64,000 bases of DNA from Blastobasis lacticolella (GCA_905147135.1 LR990044.1:20343622-20407621); one strand, 5' to 3'. Shown: positions 19,761 to 30,960, counted from the stretch's first letter. Program-made: numbers and translations. The notes: generated by a model not told the origin, from the sequence alone.

Positions 19761-20499
19761 CTACATACACTCTACCTTATCTCCAACGCGCTAAGTATAT
19801 TTTTCGGATTAATTCAAAAACACCGTCACTCTTATCCGTACCTTCACACTCCTCACGTACGGTTACAGAACTATAATTTAGGAAGCAAACAGAAAAGGAT
19901 AACATGTATTTATTTATTCGTTCGTTCATTCATTCATTCAGTCATTTATTTATTTGGATGCCATCAAAATATGAAAATATAATGACATTTTGTTTTTATT
20001 CTTACGTATTACACTTACGTATTCATTGCAGACATCGAGGACATCTTGAAACCGCTTCAATATACTCGAACTTTCGAGTGTTTCGATACAGTCAAATATT
20101 TTTTGTAATATTAGTACTTACGGATTACATCATGAAAGTCGTTATGGAAGGAATCAAGCTTTGTATTTAATACAAATATATCGATGTTTATTAACATAAC
20201 TATGCGGTATGACTAATCAATTAGGAAACGCCCACTTTAAGATCTAACTAGAACTGGACCTAGGCAACATTGACTTTATTTATGAACTAAGTAAACAAAG
20301 AAATTGTGTCAATGTAACAACTTAAGTATTACGCGCGATTTGAACCGCAGTCTTGCTATTTATTTATGGGGAAGATGTTAGCCTCCAATGAGCCTACAAA
20401 CTTTTCCTCTTCATAATATTTGTAAAGCTACAATTCAAAAGCTTTCATCAATTCCTTTCTATAATTCATGTGTAGATAATTTTAATATGTAACTTAGAT
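19761..20499. other. AT-rich intergenic sequence
   Basis: Nothing was recognised. The stretch has simple attcattcattc-type repeats near 19915-19955. The 88-codon open frame here has repeat-like content and no support as a gene. Confidence 0.5.
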
Positions 20500-20725
20500 T
20501 ACATAGATGGCAGTGGGCAGGGCACATAGCTCGAAGGACAGAGGGCCGATGGGGCAGTAAATTTCTCGAGTGGCGACCACGTACCGGTAGACGCAGCGTG
20601 GGTAGGCCTCCTGCAAGGTGGACCGACGATCGCAGGTACCAGCTGGATGCGGAAAGCACAGGACCGGCCTTTGTGGAGATCTCTGGGGGAGGCCTATGCC
20701 TAGCAGTGGGCGTCTTCTGGCTGAT
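20500..20725 (+). repeat. LINE C-terminal relic
   Basis: One + frame reads QWAGHIARRTEGRWGSKFLE and GRRSVGRPPARWTDD, the typical end of a LINE reverse-transcriptase ORF, followed by the cagtgggcgtcttctggctg tail. Confidence 0.75.
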
Positions 20726-20861
20726 ATGATAATGATAATGAACTTAGATTACAGCAGGAAAACTGATCCAGGCAGGTACAGGGATTAACTACTCGGATGA
20801 TGATGATAGATGTTATTTTTTTATTATTATGGCTGGACAAGATAAAGAATTAACAGAAAGC

Positions 20862-20880
20862 ATATATATATATATATATA
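20862..20880. repeat. (AT)n microsatellite
   Basis: This is an uninterrupted at dinucleotide run of 19 bases. Confidence 0.9.
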
Positions 20881-21389
20881 CTTAGTGGCTTTACATGACT
20901 TGAAAGAGTCTCAATGAGTATGTCCGTAACAAGTACTAGTCATGGTTTGGTCAAGTACCCCAAGCCCCAGGGATAGGTACGTGAGAAATAGGTCGTATCA
21001 GAAGGCCTAACTAGCTTGGCTACTTCGAAGTTTGTAGTAGGATGCGGGAGCAACACTACAGACCAGTCGAAGTGGTGGAGGAAGAGGAGGGAAGCGTATC
21101 CTCGCAGAAGCCTGGATTTATCACTCAGACGATGATCTCATTATCCCGGTTAAAGGTACTCCGGAGCGGAGGTATATTTAAAATCCTCGATTCAATTCAA
21201 TTCATTTATTTTGATAAACATAAATTTACACGTCAAATGTCATCAAATTCTTGAGTAGATGTTATAAAGTTTAACCAAAGTCACTTTCCTCCGAGCACTT
21301 GTACAACGAATGCAATGAATATGGAAGCCAAAAAGCTCCTAATATTTTTAGCACAATTTTGCTTGTCAGCTTCAGTCGCAGTCATCAAT

Positions 21390-21610
21390 ATCATCTGAGC
21401 GGTTAATCCCGGCTTCTGCCAGATCAACTCAAATAAAATCAAATCACGTTTATTTAGAGTCCGCTGTCTTGCTCTTTCTTCTCCACTTCGTCTGCTTTTC
21501 GGTATGCTCGCGTCGTAAGCCCTTGGCTCTCGCAGCCGACTTGATGACCCAAGATGCGATAGGTTGACATCTTGGGTCCCCCGCAGGGCCTCCTCACTTG
21601 ATATTCGTGG
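21390..21610 (-). repeat. RTE-like LINE relic
   Basis: The minus-strand tail of an RTE reverse-transcriptase ORF carries the same ttctccacttcg and taagcccttggctctcgcag landmarks as 7190-7400 and 55455-55880. It contains a short unrelated insertion. Confidence 0.65.
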
Positions 21611-21657
21611 GAAAACCTTCACTAGTGGGTTCTCAATAAATCTATCTATTAGAACTA

Positions 21658-21838
21658 ACTAGCTTTTGCCCGCGACTCCGTCCATACGTTCCAGACCCGT
21701 TGTTGCAGAAACCACATTGAATTTCGGGAAAAAATTAAAGCCTTATCTGATATTCTGGGCTATAAGCTATATTGCTGCCAAATTTAATCAAAATCCGTTC
21801 CGTTGTTTTTGCGTGAAGGAGCAACAAACATCCAAAAA
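21658..21838 (+). repeat. LINE-tail repeat (agcttttgcccgcgactc)
   Basis: This segment runs from agcttttgcccgcgactccg to gcaacaaacatcc. Copies are at 27096-27275 and 56878-57040. Confidence 0.7.
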
Positions 21839-21868
21839 TCCTTACAAACTGACGTTTATAGTACATAT

Positions 21869-22125
21869 TAGTGAGTGGTTCAGTGGTCTGCCACGCAAGA
21901 GGTCCCGGGTTCGATTCCCGGCCGGGCAGAAATTGAAATGATTAATTTTAATTTCTGTTACGGGTCCGGGTGTTCTATGTATAATAAGTATATATTTAAA
22001 AGTATATAAGTAGTTTATCAGTTATCTAGCACCCATAACACAAGCGTTGCTTACTTTGGGGCTAGATGGCGCTGTGTGAATTTGTCCACGATTATTTATT
22101 ATTTATTATTATTATTATATAAGGA
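21869..22125 (+). repeat. SINE-B copy, full length
   Basis: The tRNA-like head has A-box-like gtgagtggttcagtggtctg and B-box-like gggttcgattcccggccggg. The body includes agtttatcagttatctagca and the tail gggctagatggcgctgtgtg. An inverted copy is at 27331-27558 and a tail scrap is at 25103-25145. Confidence 0.8.
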
Positions 22126-22560
22126 TTAGCAGGAATAGGATATTCATTACTACGTGTTTCCGCGTAAAGTGTCGTATACACTTGCAACCAAGTAGGTAAT
22201 TATTATGATTACTTTATATAGCAACCTATTGACAGATTTCCTATACTTAAATAATTGACGAGAATAAATCGCTATGTTCTGTGATAAGAATTCTTACTTT
22301 ATATTCTAATAGAATATATCAGTGGTGGCCAATCGGGGACGTTTTCCAATCTTTTTTGTTATAAGGATTTGTTTTTTACAGTTCTGAACCCAAGTTCTTT
22401 TGATTCATGACTGATCATGCCACGATCATGTATCATGATCTCGTTCATGCCGAGGCGCATTTTCATTGAAATGCTTACTGAATTTTGCATCACTTTGAGC
22501 GCTACGCGAAAATGAGGCTTCATTTCAAATAACGTGTGCACATTTGGATGATTATTTTGG
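22126..22560. other. AT-rich intergenic sequence
   Basis: I see nothing beyond scattered short ORFs and a small cluster of catgatc palindromes near 22408-22446. Confidence 0.45.
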
Positions 22561-22760
22561 TTATATGGCAGGCAAACAGGTCAGCCTGATGCAAAAATTT
22601 CGCCTCTGCCTATGTACACCAGCAATACCAGCTTTGACAGTGCGTTGCCTACCTCTAAAGATACCTCTAATATACCTCCTGAAGGACCCCATGGCACAGT
22701 CCAAAGGAAGAACTGCGGCTGAAAGACTATTCATCATTCCACATTCGAATAGGTCACGGT
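22561..22760 (-). repeat. Retroposon C copy, inverted
   Basis: It starts ggcaggcaaacaggtcagcc and carries gcgttgcctacctctaaaga, the reverse complement of the copy style at 32600-32990. Confidence 0.65.
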
Positions 22761-22774
22761 TTTCTTATTTGTAA

Positions 22775-22900
22775 TAAATGAAATATTATTTATTTATTTA
22801 TTTATAACTCTTTATTGTACATACAAAGACAGTAAAACATAGTAACAGTAAGACAATATAGTACAAAGGTATCGCTTAAAGCGATCTCTTCCAGACAACC
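22775..22900 (-). repeat. CR1/Jockey-like LINE 3' tail
   Basis: Inverted relative to 36235-36375; both share gagatcgctt..agcgata and the aataaagag end. Confidence 0.6.
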
Positions 22901-23251
22901 ATTTTTACGGACATCGTAGAAGGTTCCTAGATAAAGCAGGCATGTACAGAGAGTAAACTTAAACACTATTTACACTAAATGACGAACAAAGGTTTTTACT
23001 ACAAATTATGAAAAGAAAAAAAACAAATATTGCTATTCCATATATCATGAACACAGGCGATGGACTTCAGTTATATATTCAGTTATAGTTATATTATTAT
23101 GTACTTATTATTATTAGTATGTAACTATAAGGTTTTTGATAGTTTACAACAACTTTCGGTTCTTGACCCACTAAAGAACCGTAACAGTACTAACTAAAGC
23201 AGAAACACTTCCTACACTGCGGCCCTAGATATCATAGGTTGAGGCCGCCTG

Positions 23252-23296
23252 GCCCTAGGCGACCTTAGCCAGCCTAGGGCCCAAGCTAGGCGACCT
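23252..23296. promoter_or_regulatory. Inverted and direct repeats upstream of gene B TATA
   Basis: gccctaggc (23252-23260) and gcctagggc (23272-23280) are a 9-bp inverted pair. ctaggcgacct occurs at 23255-23265 and again at 23286-23296. Their place 10-60 bases before the TATA box suggests protein-binding sites; that is inference. Confidence 0.4.
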
Positions 23297-23306
23297 CGAA
23301 GCGCCC

Positions 23307-23314
23307 TATATAAA
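23307..23314 (+). promoter_or_regulatory. TATA box of gene B
   Basis: TATATAAA in a GC-rich context. About 32 bases downstream is tacagttg (23337-23344), a fair match to the arthropod initiator TCAGT. That would give a 5' untranslated region of roughly 65 bases. Confidence 0.7.
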
Positions 23315-23403
23315 GCCTCTGCCTACATCCAACAGGTACAGTTGCACTGAGAAGGCACACAAGCAGTTCTGCAGTGAGAGCTATTATCCCTACAACCTCC
23401 ACC

Positions 23404-23415
23404 ATGAAATACATC
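23404..23415 (+). CDS. Gene B exon 1 coding part (four codons)
   Basis: ATG in a good context (ccaccATG) encodes MKYI, then gtgagt. An intron inside the signal peptide after four codons is typical of insect cuticle-type genes. Confidence 0.8.
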
Positions 23416-26355
23416 GTGAGTGTTCCTGTGTTTTTTGTTCTATACTCTTGACCATGTATATACATAAGACCATGACCATAATGCTTGTACATAAGTTCTT
23501 TGTTCTATCTGCTGAAGAACCGTCATTTGCTGGGGTAAACGAGTTCTTGAGTGGAGAGTAGTGTGGGACGCCTTCCGGCCAGGTGGAGTGACGATTTGCG
23601 AAAGGCAGCGGGTGGATGCTTGATGTGGAAGCCGGGGGCAGTGTGTATTCGCGCAGGGTGTATTGGGGGAGGATTCTTTAAATTTTATTTAACAGACAAA
23701 TAAGCAAGCGGACCTGATGGAATGTGATCACCGCCGCCTATGGGCATCAGAAACACCAGAGACGCTACCAATGCGTTATCCGCCTTTAAAGAGACTTCTA
23801 ATCAAACTCTTGGACGACCCATGTCATAGTCCAAAGGAATTATGTCCAGCAGGCGATTAGTATAGGTTGATGATGATTGACTGACTTAATAATACTTTTA
23901 TACCATACCTTGTCATCATAATCATCCCCCTGCCTATATCTCAATAGGTAGAGTTGGTATACATGTCTCTCGCTATGTCTTCAGTAATTTTTTACGTAGA
24001 CTTGGTATATTCTATGACCAGTTACTTGCCTGATATCAATGTCAACTATCTATAAGCAAGCTGTTGATATCACAGTGTTTAACACAGAACAGTCTATTTA
24101 GATTGGAGGCCGTAGCTGATAAGCCTCTAAGAGTTCATGTAGTTCACAATCAGCCTACACTGTTACACTAGACTGAAGAGATTTGGATAAAATTTGATGA
24201 GGACAATAACATTTTTATCTCCAACAATCACAATAACCGGGGTATATTGGTAATCAAAAGTAATTTTTTTTGCTGTTCCTAACCTAATCCGGAAAGAATT
24301 TTCGGGAGGCCAGAGCACGAGCAAAAGCTAAGATTATTATGAATTAAAAAGAAGTTTATTAAAAGTTCAATAATAATATAATCCATCTTCGGCCTCATCG
24401 TCACTTACCACCAGGTGAGATGGCGGTCATTTGCCTGGCTATTCTCAACATAGGAAAACCGCGTTGATGTCTTTACTATGGGCGTTCGAACTTCAATCCG
24501 GTTGGGGAAGTGGAAACTTTATTGGGCGTAAACATTGTAAGGGCGTAGTGTTTCCGACAGATCTTTTTTACTCTCTTTGAAACCTGTTCGTAATTTGAAT
24601 TTTGTACGAATTTTACAGTATGATCGTGTTGACAATATGCTTGTGATTGTGATAGCAAACAACTCTTACTATGGCACCAACTTTAAATTAAAAAAGAAAT
24701 CAGCTGTTTCAGACAGACATATTGGCATATCGCTATTTCATAGTTGGTGCCCTCGTTAATATCGTAATAGTAAATGTCTAAGTAAAAGTTGTTTGTTTTC
24801 ACCACCACATGCATACGGTCCCATCGGTTTCATCAAATTGAAATCACTCTGTATATTAGTTCTCCAGTAGATTCTGTCTAAAACGTAAGGCGACTTGGAA
24901 AATTATAAGATTAATTGAAATTTGGAATCAACAAGTAAGCAACCTGATTTTGAATAATGAACATATCCATCTTATATAATAAGATAGTAGCAGATGGACG
25001 TCTTCATTATTAGAAATCAGGAGGCTTACTTATAGATTTCAATCAACCTTTTAATTTCGCAAGTCGCCTCAGTTTTTAGACAGAGCACAAGCTTTCTTAA
25101 GTTGGGGGCTAGATGGCGCTGTGCGATTACGTCCAAGATAATTTATTTCTTCATTCTCGGCAGGTGATATTCGTCCTAGCCCTGGTGGCGCTGTCGGCGG
25201 CGGCGCCGCAGTGGGTGTACCCCGGCGTGGTGGGGACCTACCCCACCGCGGTGGGAGCCCGTGTAAGTATAACACCACTCTTATCTAATGATGTACCAGC
25301 TATCAAGCTAAGCAAGTATCAACTCCATTGTCGTATCCTCTCGCCAATGTGACACTTGATGTAATCAATTCATCATCATCATCATCATATTGGCGTTATG
25401 TCCCGGTTGCGCCCCCGCGCAGTACGCGAGGGCCCAGAGTCCACCTTCCTGCTACTCCTGGCCCACCTCGCTCGCTCTTCGGCATCCTTGGTGGTGAGCT
25501 TATTGGCACGCATATCTTTCTTGACTACGTCAAGCCATTGCCCGGCGGGGGCGGCATGGCCAGACTTGGTGTAATCAATTAATACATCCAAATAAGACCA
25601 AATTAATGGTAAAAACATGTTTTTATTTCCAAACGGATGACATACATCAAAAAGATAGAGAGTAATTATAGACTCTAGACATATCGGTGCACAGATAATT
25701 GGCATAGAACACTTCTCTAAGATGTTAGTGACGTGTACGGTCGAATAAATCAGTGGCCTAGTGGTTAAGGTATCGGACTTGTAAGCGAGAAGTACCGGGT
25801 TCGAACCCAGCTGCCGCCATATACCAATGACTCTTTTGTGAGTTATGTACATTAGTTGAACACTATCCGATGCCGCTACGATTAGGGAAAACATAATGAT
25901 GAAATCTGTTCCTTAAAGATTCAGAATAAAGTGCGTTGATCTCTCGATCAATTACTATGAAAAAGGTAATAAAAATATTATAAATTGTTTTGTTCTGTAA
26001 CGAATACGACCATTTGGAGCAATACAAAAAAATTATCAAAAGCATTACAGCTATCGCTGTGACCACTTACAAATTAGTTTCTACCGACGAGGTCAACGTA
26101 AGCTATTCTCAACCCAAACTTGCTCGAATTATAGTAATTCACATATCACATAGTCCGATGGAAAGGCTTATTCTGTCCCAGATTTCCAGCAGAAGCTTTG
26201 GCATCTGTCGTCAGTTCACTATTAATTTGTTATATACGTATATACCTTGTTCACAGACCGTGGTCGCGGGCCCCACAGTGGTGAACGGTGCCTGGGGTGG
26301 AGCCTGGCCCTGGCGCGGGTACAACGCGGCCTACGGATACCCCGCGTTCTATTAA
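23404..26355 (+). CDS. Gene B: small secreted Gly/Pro/Tyr/Trp-rich peptide (69 residues)
   Basis: The exons are 23404-23415, 25164-25262 and 26257-26355, all joined in phase 0, with donors gtgagt and gtaagt and acceptors cggcag and tcacag. The peptide has a clear signal sequence (MKYIVIFVLALVALSAAA, cleavage expected near residue 18). A short mature part (PQWVYPGVVGTYPTAVGAR, then TVVAGPTVVNGAWGGAWPWR and GYNAAYGYPAFY) has no cysteines. Size, composition and gene layout resemble the neuropeptide-like/small cuticle peptides abundant in insect epidermis, so a role in cuticle or as a secreted peptide is likely. This is composition-based; I cannot name an orthologue. An AATAAA at 27018 could be the poly-A signal, but it is far from the stop. 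Confidence 0.85.
23416..25163 (+). other. Gene B intron 1 with repeats
   Basis: It holds a LINE C-terminal scrap (about 23570-23660), an inverted retroposon C piece (about 23676-23840), AT-rich filler and, at 25103-25145, a SINE-B tail scrap that ends about 19 bases before exon 2. Confidence 0.65.
25103..25145 (+). repeat. SINE-B tail fragment next to gene B exon 2
   Basis: ttgggggctagatggcgctg, then a tgcgattacgtcca stretch, matches the 3' end of SINE-B at 22055-22100. Confidence 0.7.
25164..25262 (+). CDS. Gene B exon 2
   Basis: These 33 codons are very GC-rich and encode the rest of the signal peptide and the first half of the mature peptide. The acceptor is ctcggcag and the donor gtaagt. 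Confidence 0.85.
25373..25575 (-). repeat. Chimera of SINE-A tail and RTE LINE scrap in gene B intron 2
   Basis: catattggcgttatgtcccg is the reverse of a SINE-A tail. It then switches to RTE-like tggcccacctcgctcgctct. The 169-codon minus ORF spanning it and the next SINE is an artefact of repeats. Confidence 0.6.
25747..25930 (+). repeat. SINE-A head, truncated
   Basis: The head has A box gtggcctagtggttaaggta and B box gggttcgaacccag, then catataccaatgactctttt. The 3' half is missing. Confidence 0.8.
26257..26355 (+). CDS. Gene B exon 3
   Basis: The acceptor is tgttcacag. 32 codons then taa give the Gly/Trp/Tyr-rich end of the peptide. Confidence 0.85.
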   Translation, partial: TVVAGPTVVNGAWGGAWPWRGYNAAYGYPAFY

Positions 26356-26530
26356 ACCAAGTCCGATCCTGTCCTTCCCGTCCCCTTGCAAAGTGAACAC
26401 AAGCTATTGTAAATTTCGTCTCTCAAATTATAAGTTTGTCCTCATATTCTGGTTTTTTATTTGACCTCTGTTAAGTAGCTGTAGAGTGAACAGATCCCCG
26501 TTCGCTTTACAGCTGGCTACACTCTGAACC

Positions 26531-26743
26531 AGGGATGTTGCAAATGTAGAATTTAAGACATCCGCGGATGCGGATGCGGATATGGATGTCTAAAGGCTTA
26601 CATCCGCGGATTACACATTTACACATTCAACACATTGGACATTTTAAAAGGATAGTTATTAATTTCACATCTGCATCCGCGATCGATCCGCAATAATTTA
26701 TGCGGAGGCGGACGCGGATGATGCGAATATTCGCAACACCCCG
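26531..26743. mobile_element. MITE-like element with gcggatgcgg repeats
   Basis: The ends ggatgttgcaaatg and gcgaatattcgcaacacccc form imperfect inverted tips. The interior carries catccgcggatgcggatgcg on one side and its complement (gaggcggacgcggatgatgc) on the other. Confidence 0.6.
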
Positions 26744-27095
26744 GCTCACCAGCGCACATTACATGCTGGGGGCGGCCGTTCACTTCGCCGCCGACTGTAC
26801 ACTCAGTTGTAGCTATCGGCTGACCCCCTGCTATTTGTGAGAGGGGTCAGGTAACTTATATAAAAGACTGTATGTCAGAGTGCTGAGTATCAGAATGTAA
26901 AGATAACATCGAATTACTCTGTTTGGACTTTCCTAAAGCACTGTAAGAGTTATAAAGCCTGCATTCGTTTGTATTAATTTATGTAGCTTTATCTACCAGT
27001 CTATCCCGAAAACTGGTAATAAAAATTGCAGGCAGGATATATGTATATAGAAACGGATATTCAGGGAATAGATGTTCAGGGAAATAGACTTAAGT
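26744..27095. other. 3' flank of gene B
   Basis: No gene is visible. AATAAA at 27018-27023 is a possible poly-A signal. aaagcctgcat at 26957 and attgcaggcag at 27026 are short inverted motifs. Confidence 0.45.
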
Positions 27096-27275
27096 AGCTT
27101 TTGCCCTTGACTTCGTCCACGTAAACTTCGGTTACAACGTTCCGGACCCGTTCCCGCGGGTATCACACTGAATTTCGAGATGAATTATAAAGCGGTATAG
27201 GCTATTAACTACATTACTGCCAAATTTCATCAAAATTAGTTTAGTAGTTTTGCGTGAAGGAGTAACAAACATCCA
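27096..27275 (+). repeat. LINE-tail repeat (agcttttgcccttgactt)
   Basis: This is a diverged copy of 21658-21838, ending acaaacatcc. Confidence 0.65.
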
Positions 27276-27299
27276 ATGTTTGGATGTTTGTTACTCCTT
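27257..27299. repeat. Perfect hairpin, 19-bp arms
   Basis: The arms 27257-27275 and 27281-27299 are exact inverted complements around a 5-base loop. The left arm is the last 19 bases of the LINE-tail repeat. Confidence 0.9.
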
Positions 27300-27330
27300 A
27301 CAAAATAATATTAAATAAATATGCTTTGTA

Positions 27331-27558
27331 AAATTCACACAGCGCCATCTAGCCCTAAAGAAAGCAAAGCTTGTATTATGGGTATTAGATAACTGATAAA
27401 CTACTTATATACATTTTTTAAAAATCATACTTAACCACATAGTACACCCAGACCTGTAATAGAAATTAAAATTCATAATTTCAATTTCCGCTTGGCCGCG
27501 AATCGAAACCGGGACCTAGCGTGGCAGACATCTTAGCCAACTGAACGACTCAGGCGCC
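27331..27558 (-). repeat. SINE-B copy, inverted
   Basis: It runs from cacacagcgccatctagccc back to a diverged tRNA-like head (cgcgaatcgaaaccgggacc; cttagccaactgaacgactc). Confidence 0.75.
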
Positions 27559-28110
27559 TAATTTTTGCGCTGTGACATCTCGATTTCGACATTATTTCCA
27601 GCCACATATCTCCATCAATAATGACATTGAAATGTGAATTCCAGCCAAAAATGATTTTCTCAACTATCTTCGACAGTCGTATATTGTATGAGATCAATTT
27701 CAGTGACGTTTTCATACAGTTTTTTGGCTAGAGAAAATGTCGAATTTAAGATAATAGCGCGAGAATTGTCCCCCAGGTCGTCCAGCAGGTAATTGATCAT
27801 ACAAATTTGCTAAGAAATATTAATTAGGTTTACTTCTTTGGAGACACTAATCTCCACTCGCACACGACTGCATTTAAGGGTAGTTGTAGCAGAGGGAACC
27901 TGTAAATAATCCATTTGGAGAACCTAGGTGTAGCTCGTCCATACACCTAGGTTACATTTCATTACCTAACCTAACCTAATTTAATAAGTTTTAAACCGAA
28001 GTTAATAGATATGTTTCATAACCTAACCGACAGAAAAACTCCGATAGCCTCCGAACAAGTTTACTTAAACTCAGATATTTTCTTAATTTTAATGAAACAA
28101 AGCTAATAAC

Positions 28111-29048
28111 TAGAGATGAAACGGATATCCGGTTACTATCTGGTATCCGGCCTATCCGGCCTTAATTTACTATCCAGCCGGATACCGGATAGTGCGTTAT
28201 TATGCGGCCAGATACCGGATAGTAAATAATGTATGAAATGTCCATAAAAGTGATTTTGTTCTTCGGAAATATAACCCTCTTTCTGACGCAATCGGATAGT
28301 CGTCTTAAAAAATTCAAAAGTAGAAATCAAAGTACTATTGAATATATCGGCACCTACGTAACTACTCAAATCGTTCATTAGGTAAAAGTTTTTCTTCTTT
28401 GTCCTACGCCTTTTCCCATTATCTGGGGTCGGCTCTTCTTGTCTGCTTCCACCATTTCTCTGTATTCTGAGCAGTATCGGCGTCAATAATATTGTCCTTC
28501 AGGTCCCGTTGGATCTCCGCCAGCCAGGTGGCGTGCGGGGTCTTCCGCGGCCGCGCGTCGACGACAAATTTAGGGCTACTTGCACCATGGTGGTCTTTGG
28601 GGCGACGGTGCACATACCCATACCATCACATTTGTCGTTCTATAATTTTCTTGGGAATATGTGTGACTTCGTAACTTTAACGACATTACGTACTTTGCTC
28701 AACAGGGCAAACTGCTGACCAGCTTAAAGCCGTACCTTTGTCGTGTGTAGTTTTAACAAGTGTTGTTTAGTATAATAATAATGTACTTAGTGTAATATTT
28801 TTCCAAAGTCAAGCAAGGAAGATTATACTGGATTAAAAATACTTATAGTAAGCCCGTATTTCGAAATTACGAAACTTGAGTTCCACGTTCAAATGATTCA
28901 CATTGAACGAAAACTTGAAATCAAGTACCTAAACACATACAGTCCCACAAAGTTGTTCAGAGACTATGCAAAGCTGACTATCCGGCTATCCGGCTTGGAG
29001 CCTGGCCGGATACCGGATATCTATAAAGTACTATCCGTTTCATCTCTA
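28111..29048. mobile_element. Non-autonomous DNA element with ccggata-rich ends
   Basis: Termini tagagatgaaacggata (28111) and tatccgtttcatctcta (ending 29048) are inverted. Both subterminal zones are full of ccggataccggata motifs in opposite orientation. No transposase ORF is visible. A LINE scrap is nested at about 28405-28640. Confidence 0.7.
28405..28640 (-). repeat. LINE C-terminal relic nested in the ccggata element
   Basis: A minus frame reads PHATWLAEIQRDLKDNIIDA, a common tail of RTE-like reverse-transcriptase ORFs. Confidence 0.6.
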
Positions 29049-29149
29049 CTAATAACCATCTCGATACCACAGACAGACAGACAAAGACACTGACACATAT
29101 ACATACAAACTTATAACTTTTTCGTCAGGGTTTAAAAATGGTCCAAACA

Positions 29150-29330
29150 GAAATGCCGATGACGTGACGCCTGAAATACGTCACGATGTTTTCCCTCACC
29201 GTACGAGCACCGGTTACTGTTCAACTAATGTACATAACTCAGAAAAGATTCATTGGTACGTAGCGGCACTTGGGTTCGATCCAGGTACCTCGGTACCCTT
29301 AACCATTAGTCCACCGACGATCCTGATGAT
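29150..29330 (-). repeat. SINE-A head region, inverted
   Basis: It carries cacgatgttttccctcaccg, then tgtacataactcagaaaaga and the reversed B box (cttgggttcgatccagg). Confidence 0.75.
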
Positions 29331-29639
29331 TATGACGATGACACCACTGCTATTCGTTTGTTGAAATATAGCAATTAAAGCGTAAGACGCGACCATTGCA
29401 TCAAGAGGAGTGTCATAACTATATCACATGTTATCTTTATGTTACATAGTATTGTTATGTAACATTATAATAACCAAGTGACATCACCGTGAGAAAGTCG
29501 GACGATGTCGCCTAAAGGAATGCCATGGAAATTTTTAACCGACCGTGGTCACCTAATAAGCAGGACCTCATAAAATTACCATAAACTACCGCGAAAGATT
29601 TTAGAATGTATTTATTTAAAATCCTACTAAGTATATCGT

Positions 29640-29965
29640 GTCATCTTAGTGTTAATGTCCCGGTTGTGCTCTCGTGCACGAGGGCCTGGGGTCCGCTTTG
29701 ACCATGAGATTAGGATTTGGCAGATCAGGTAATTGCCATCTGACCTCCGTCACCCTGCTACCAGGGGAACCTGACCAGATTGGATCATGGTTACACATTC
29801 AGTCGTCTGAATGTGTAAGCTTCATCATGATGTGTTTTCTTTCCGTATGAGCATCGGTTAGTATTCAACGAATGTACATATACCTATAATAATCATGTAA
29901 TGTCATCCGCTACCTCTCACTTACGAATCGGATACCTTAACGGATCGGCCACCGGCTCTCCTAAG
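29640..29965 (-). repeat. SINE-A copy, near full length, inverted
   Basis: It runs from catcttagtgttaatgtccc to the reversed A box (ccttaacggatcggccaccg). A central part is shortened. Confidence 0.82.
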
Positions 29966-30174
29966 TAACTAAGTATACCGTGTAATATTAAGTTCTTTTT
30001 ACTGACAATAATGTGCAAAAAATTGAGCCAGAACAGGTGTGTCAGGATCGTAGCTTGTGTCACTCGATGGTCTGGAGTGTGTATGTATGTATGTAAATTA
30101 ATATATGGCCTCCATTCATCAACCATAATATGCCAGGCAAAATACACACATGAAAACAGGCTACTTTTGCTTAA

Positions 30175-30960
30175 TTGTATTCTACGCAGTGACAAACGAA
30201 CAGTCAGTCCACCTGATAGTAAGTGGTAAGGCCGTGGTCAAGAAGTCAGCGGGGCGGCGGTGACGACGACCCGGGGAGCGGCGCTTTTCATTGAATAGAT
30301 TTATATGGAACTGGTCACGAAAGCAGCGGCGCGGTGGCGGCGCACGAACGATGCGCTTTATCAGGGCTATCACAAGTGTGCCCGCGACATAGCTCGTGCC
30401 GCGAGAGCTTTTGTTTCCTTCTTTCAATACTAAGGTGAAAGAGATAGCGTTACCTATGTCGCGCCTTTTCTTGCTTGTTCCTTTTCTTTTATTTATTAAA
30501 GACAAAATCTTTAAAAAACAACCACTACGCCGCTCGAGTGCCGCGCGATCTGCCCGCTGGCTTCGTGACCGAGAACCCGATTTTTGAACCGCTCGCATCC
30601 ATGCGAGCGCTCGCCTTCTAACGCCTGTATTTTCAGTACGAGTGTGAACGAGATACAAATAGGGTAGGTAAAAATAGGGTCCCGGGTCTGCGTTGCCGCT
30701 GATTTCGTGACCGCGGCCCAACTGTCGCCCATAACATCTACGATTCATGCAAGCAACAAAAATTCAGAACCGCAGGTGCGTTGTAATGCCTCATACCTGC
30801 AATTGCGTTGGCTACCTTATCCTTCAAACCGCAATAAAACAATGCAAACATTATTGCTTGGCGGCAGATATAGATAAGGCTGTGGTCCTCACACAGGGAG
30901 GCTCCACAGAGTTCTACCACCTGATTTTGCTCTACTGTATCCTTCAAATTCACGCACGTT
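30175..30960 (-). repeat. Composite of retroposon D pieces
   Basis: tgacaaacgaacagtcagtc opens a reversed retroposon D. The middle includes catgcgagcgctcgccttct (compare 9665-9790), and the end repeats gaaccgcaggtgcgttgtaa. A block near 30360-30490 is homologous to 41573-41735. The 188-codon minus ORF here is repeat sequence. Confidence 0.6.

Noticed and set aside
25385..25894. 169-codon minus ORF in gene B intron 2
   Set aside because: It runs through a SINE-A tail, an RTE scrap and a SINE-A head; its content is repeat-derived.
30182..30748. 188-codon minus ORF
   Set aside because: It lies wholly in retroposon D-type repeats shared with 9440-9850 and 35330-35850.
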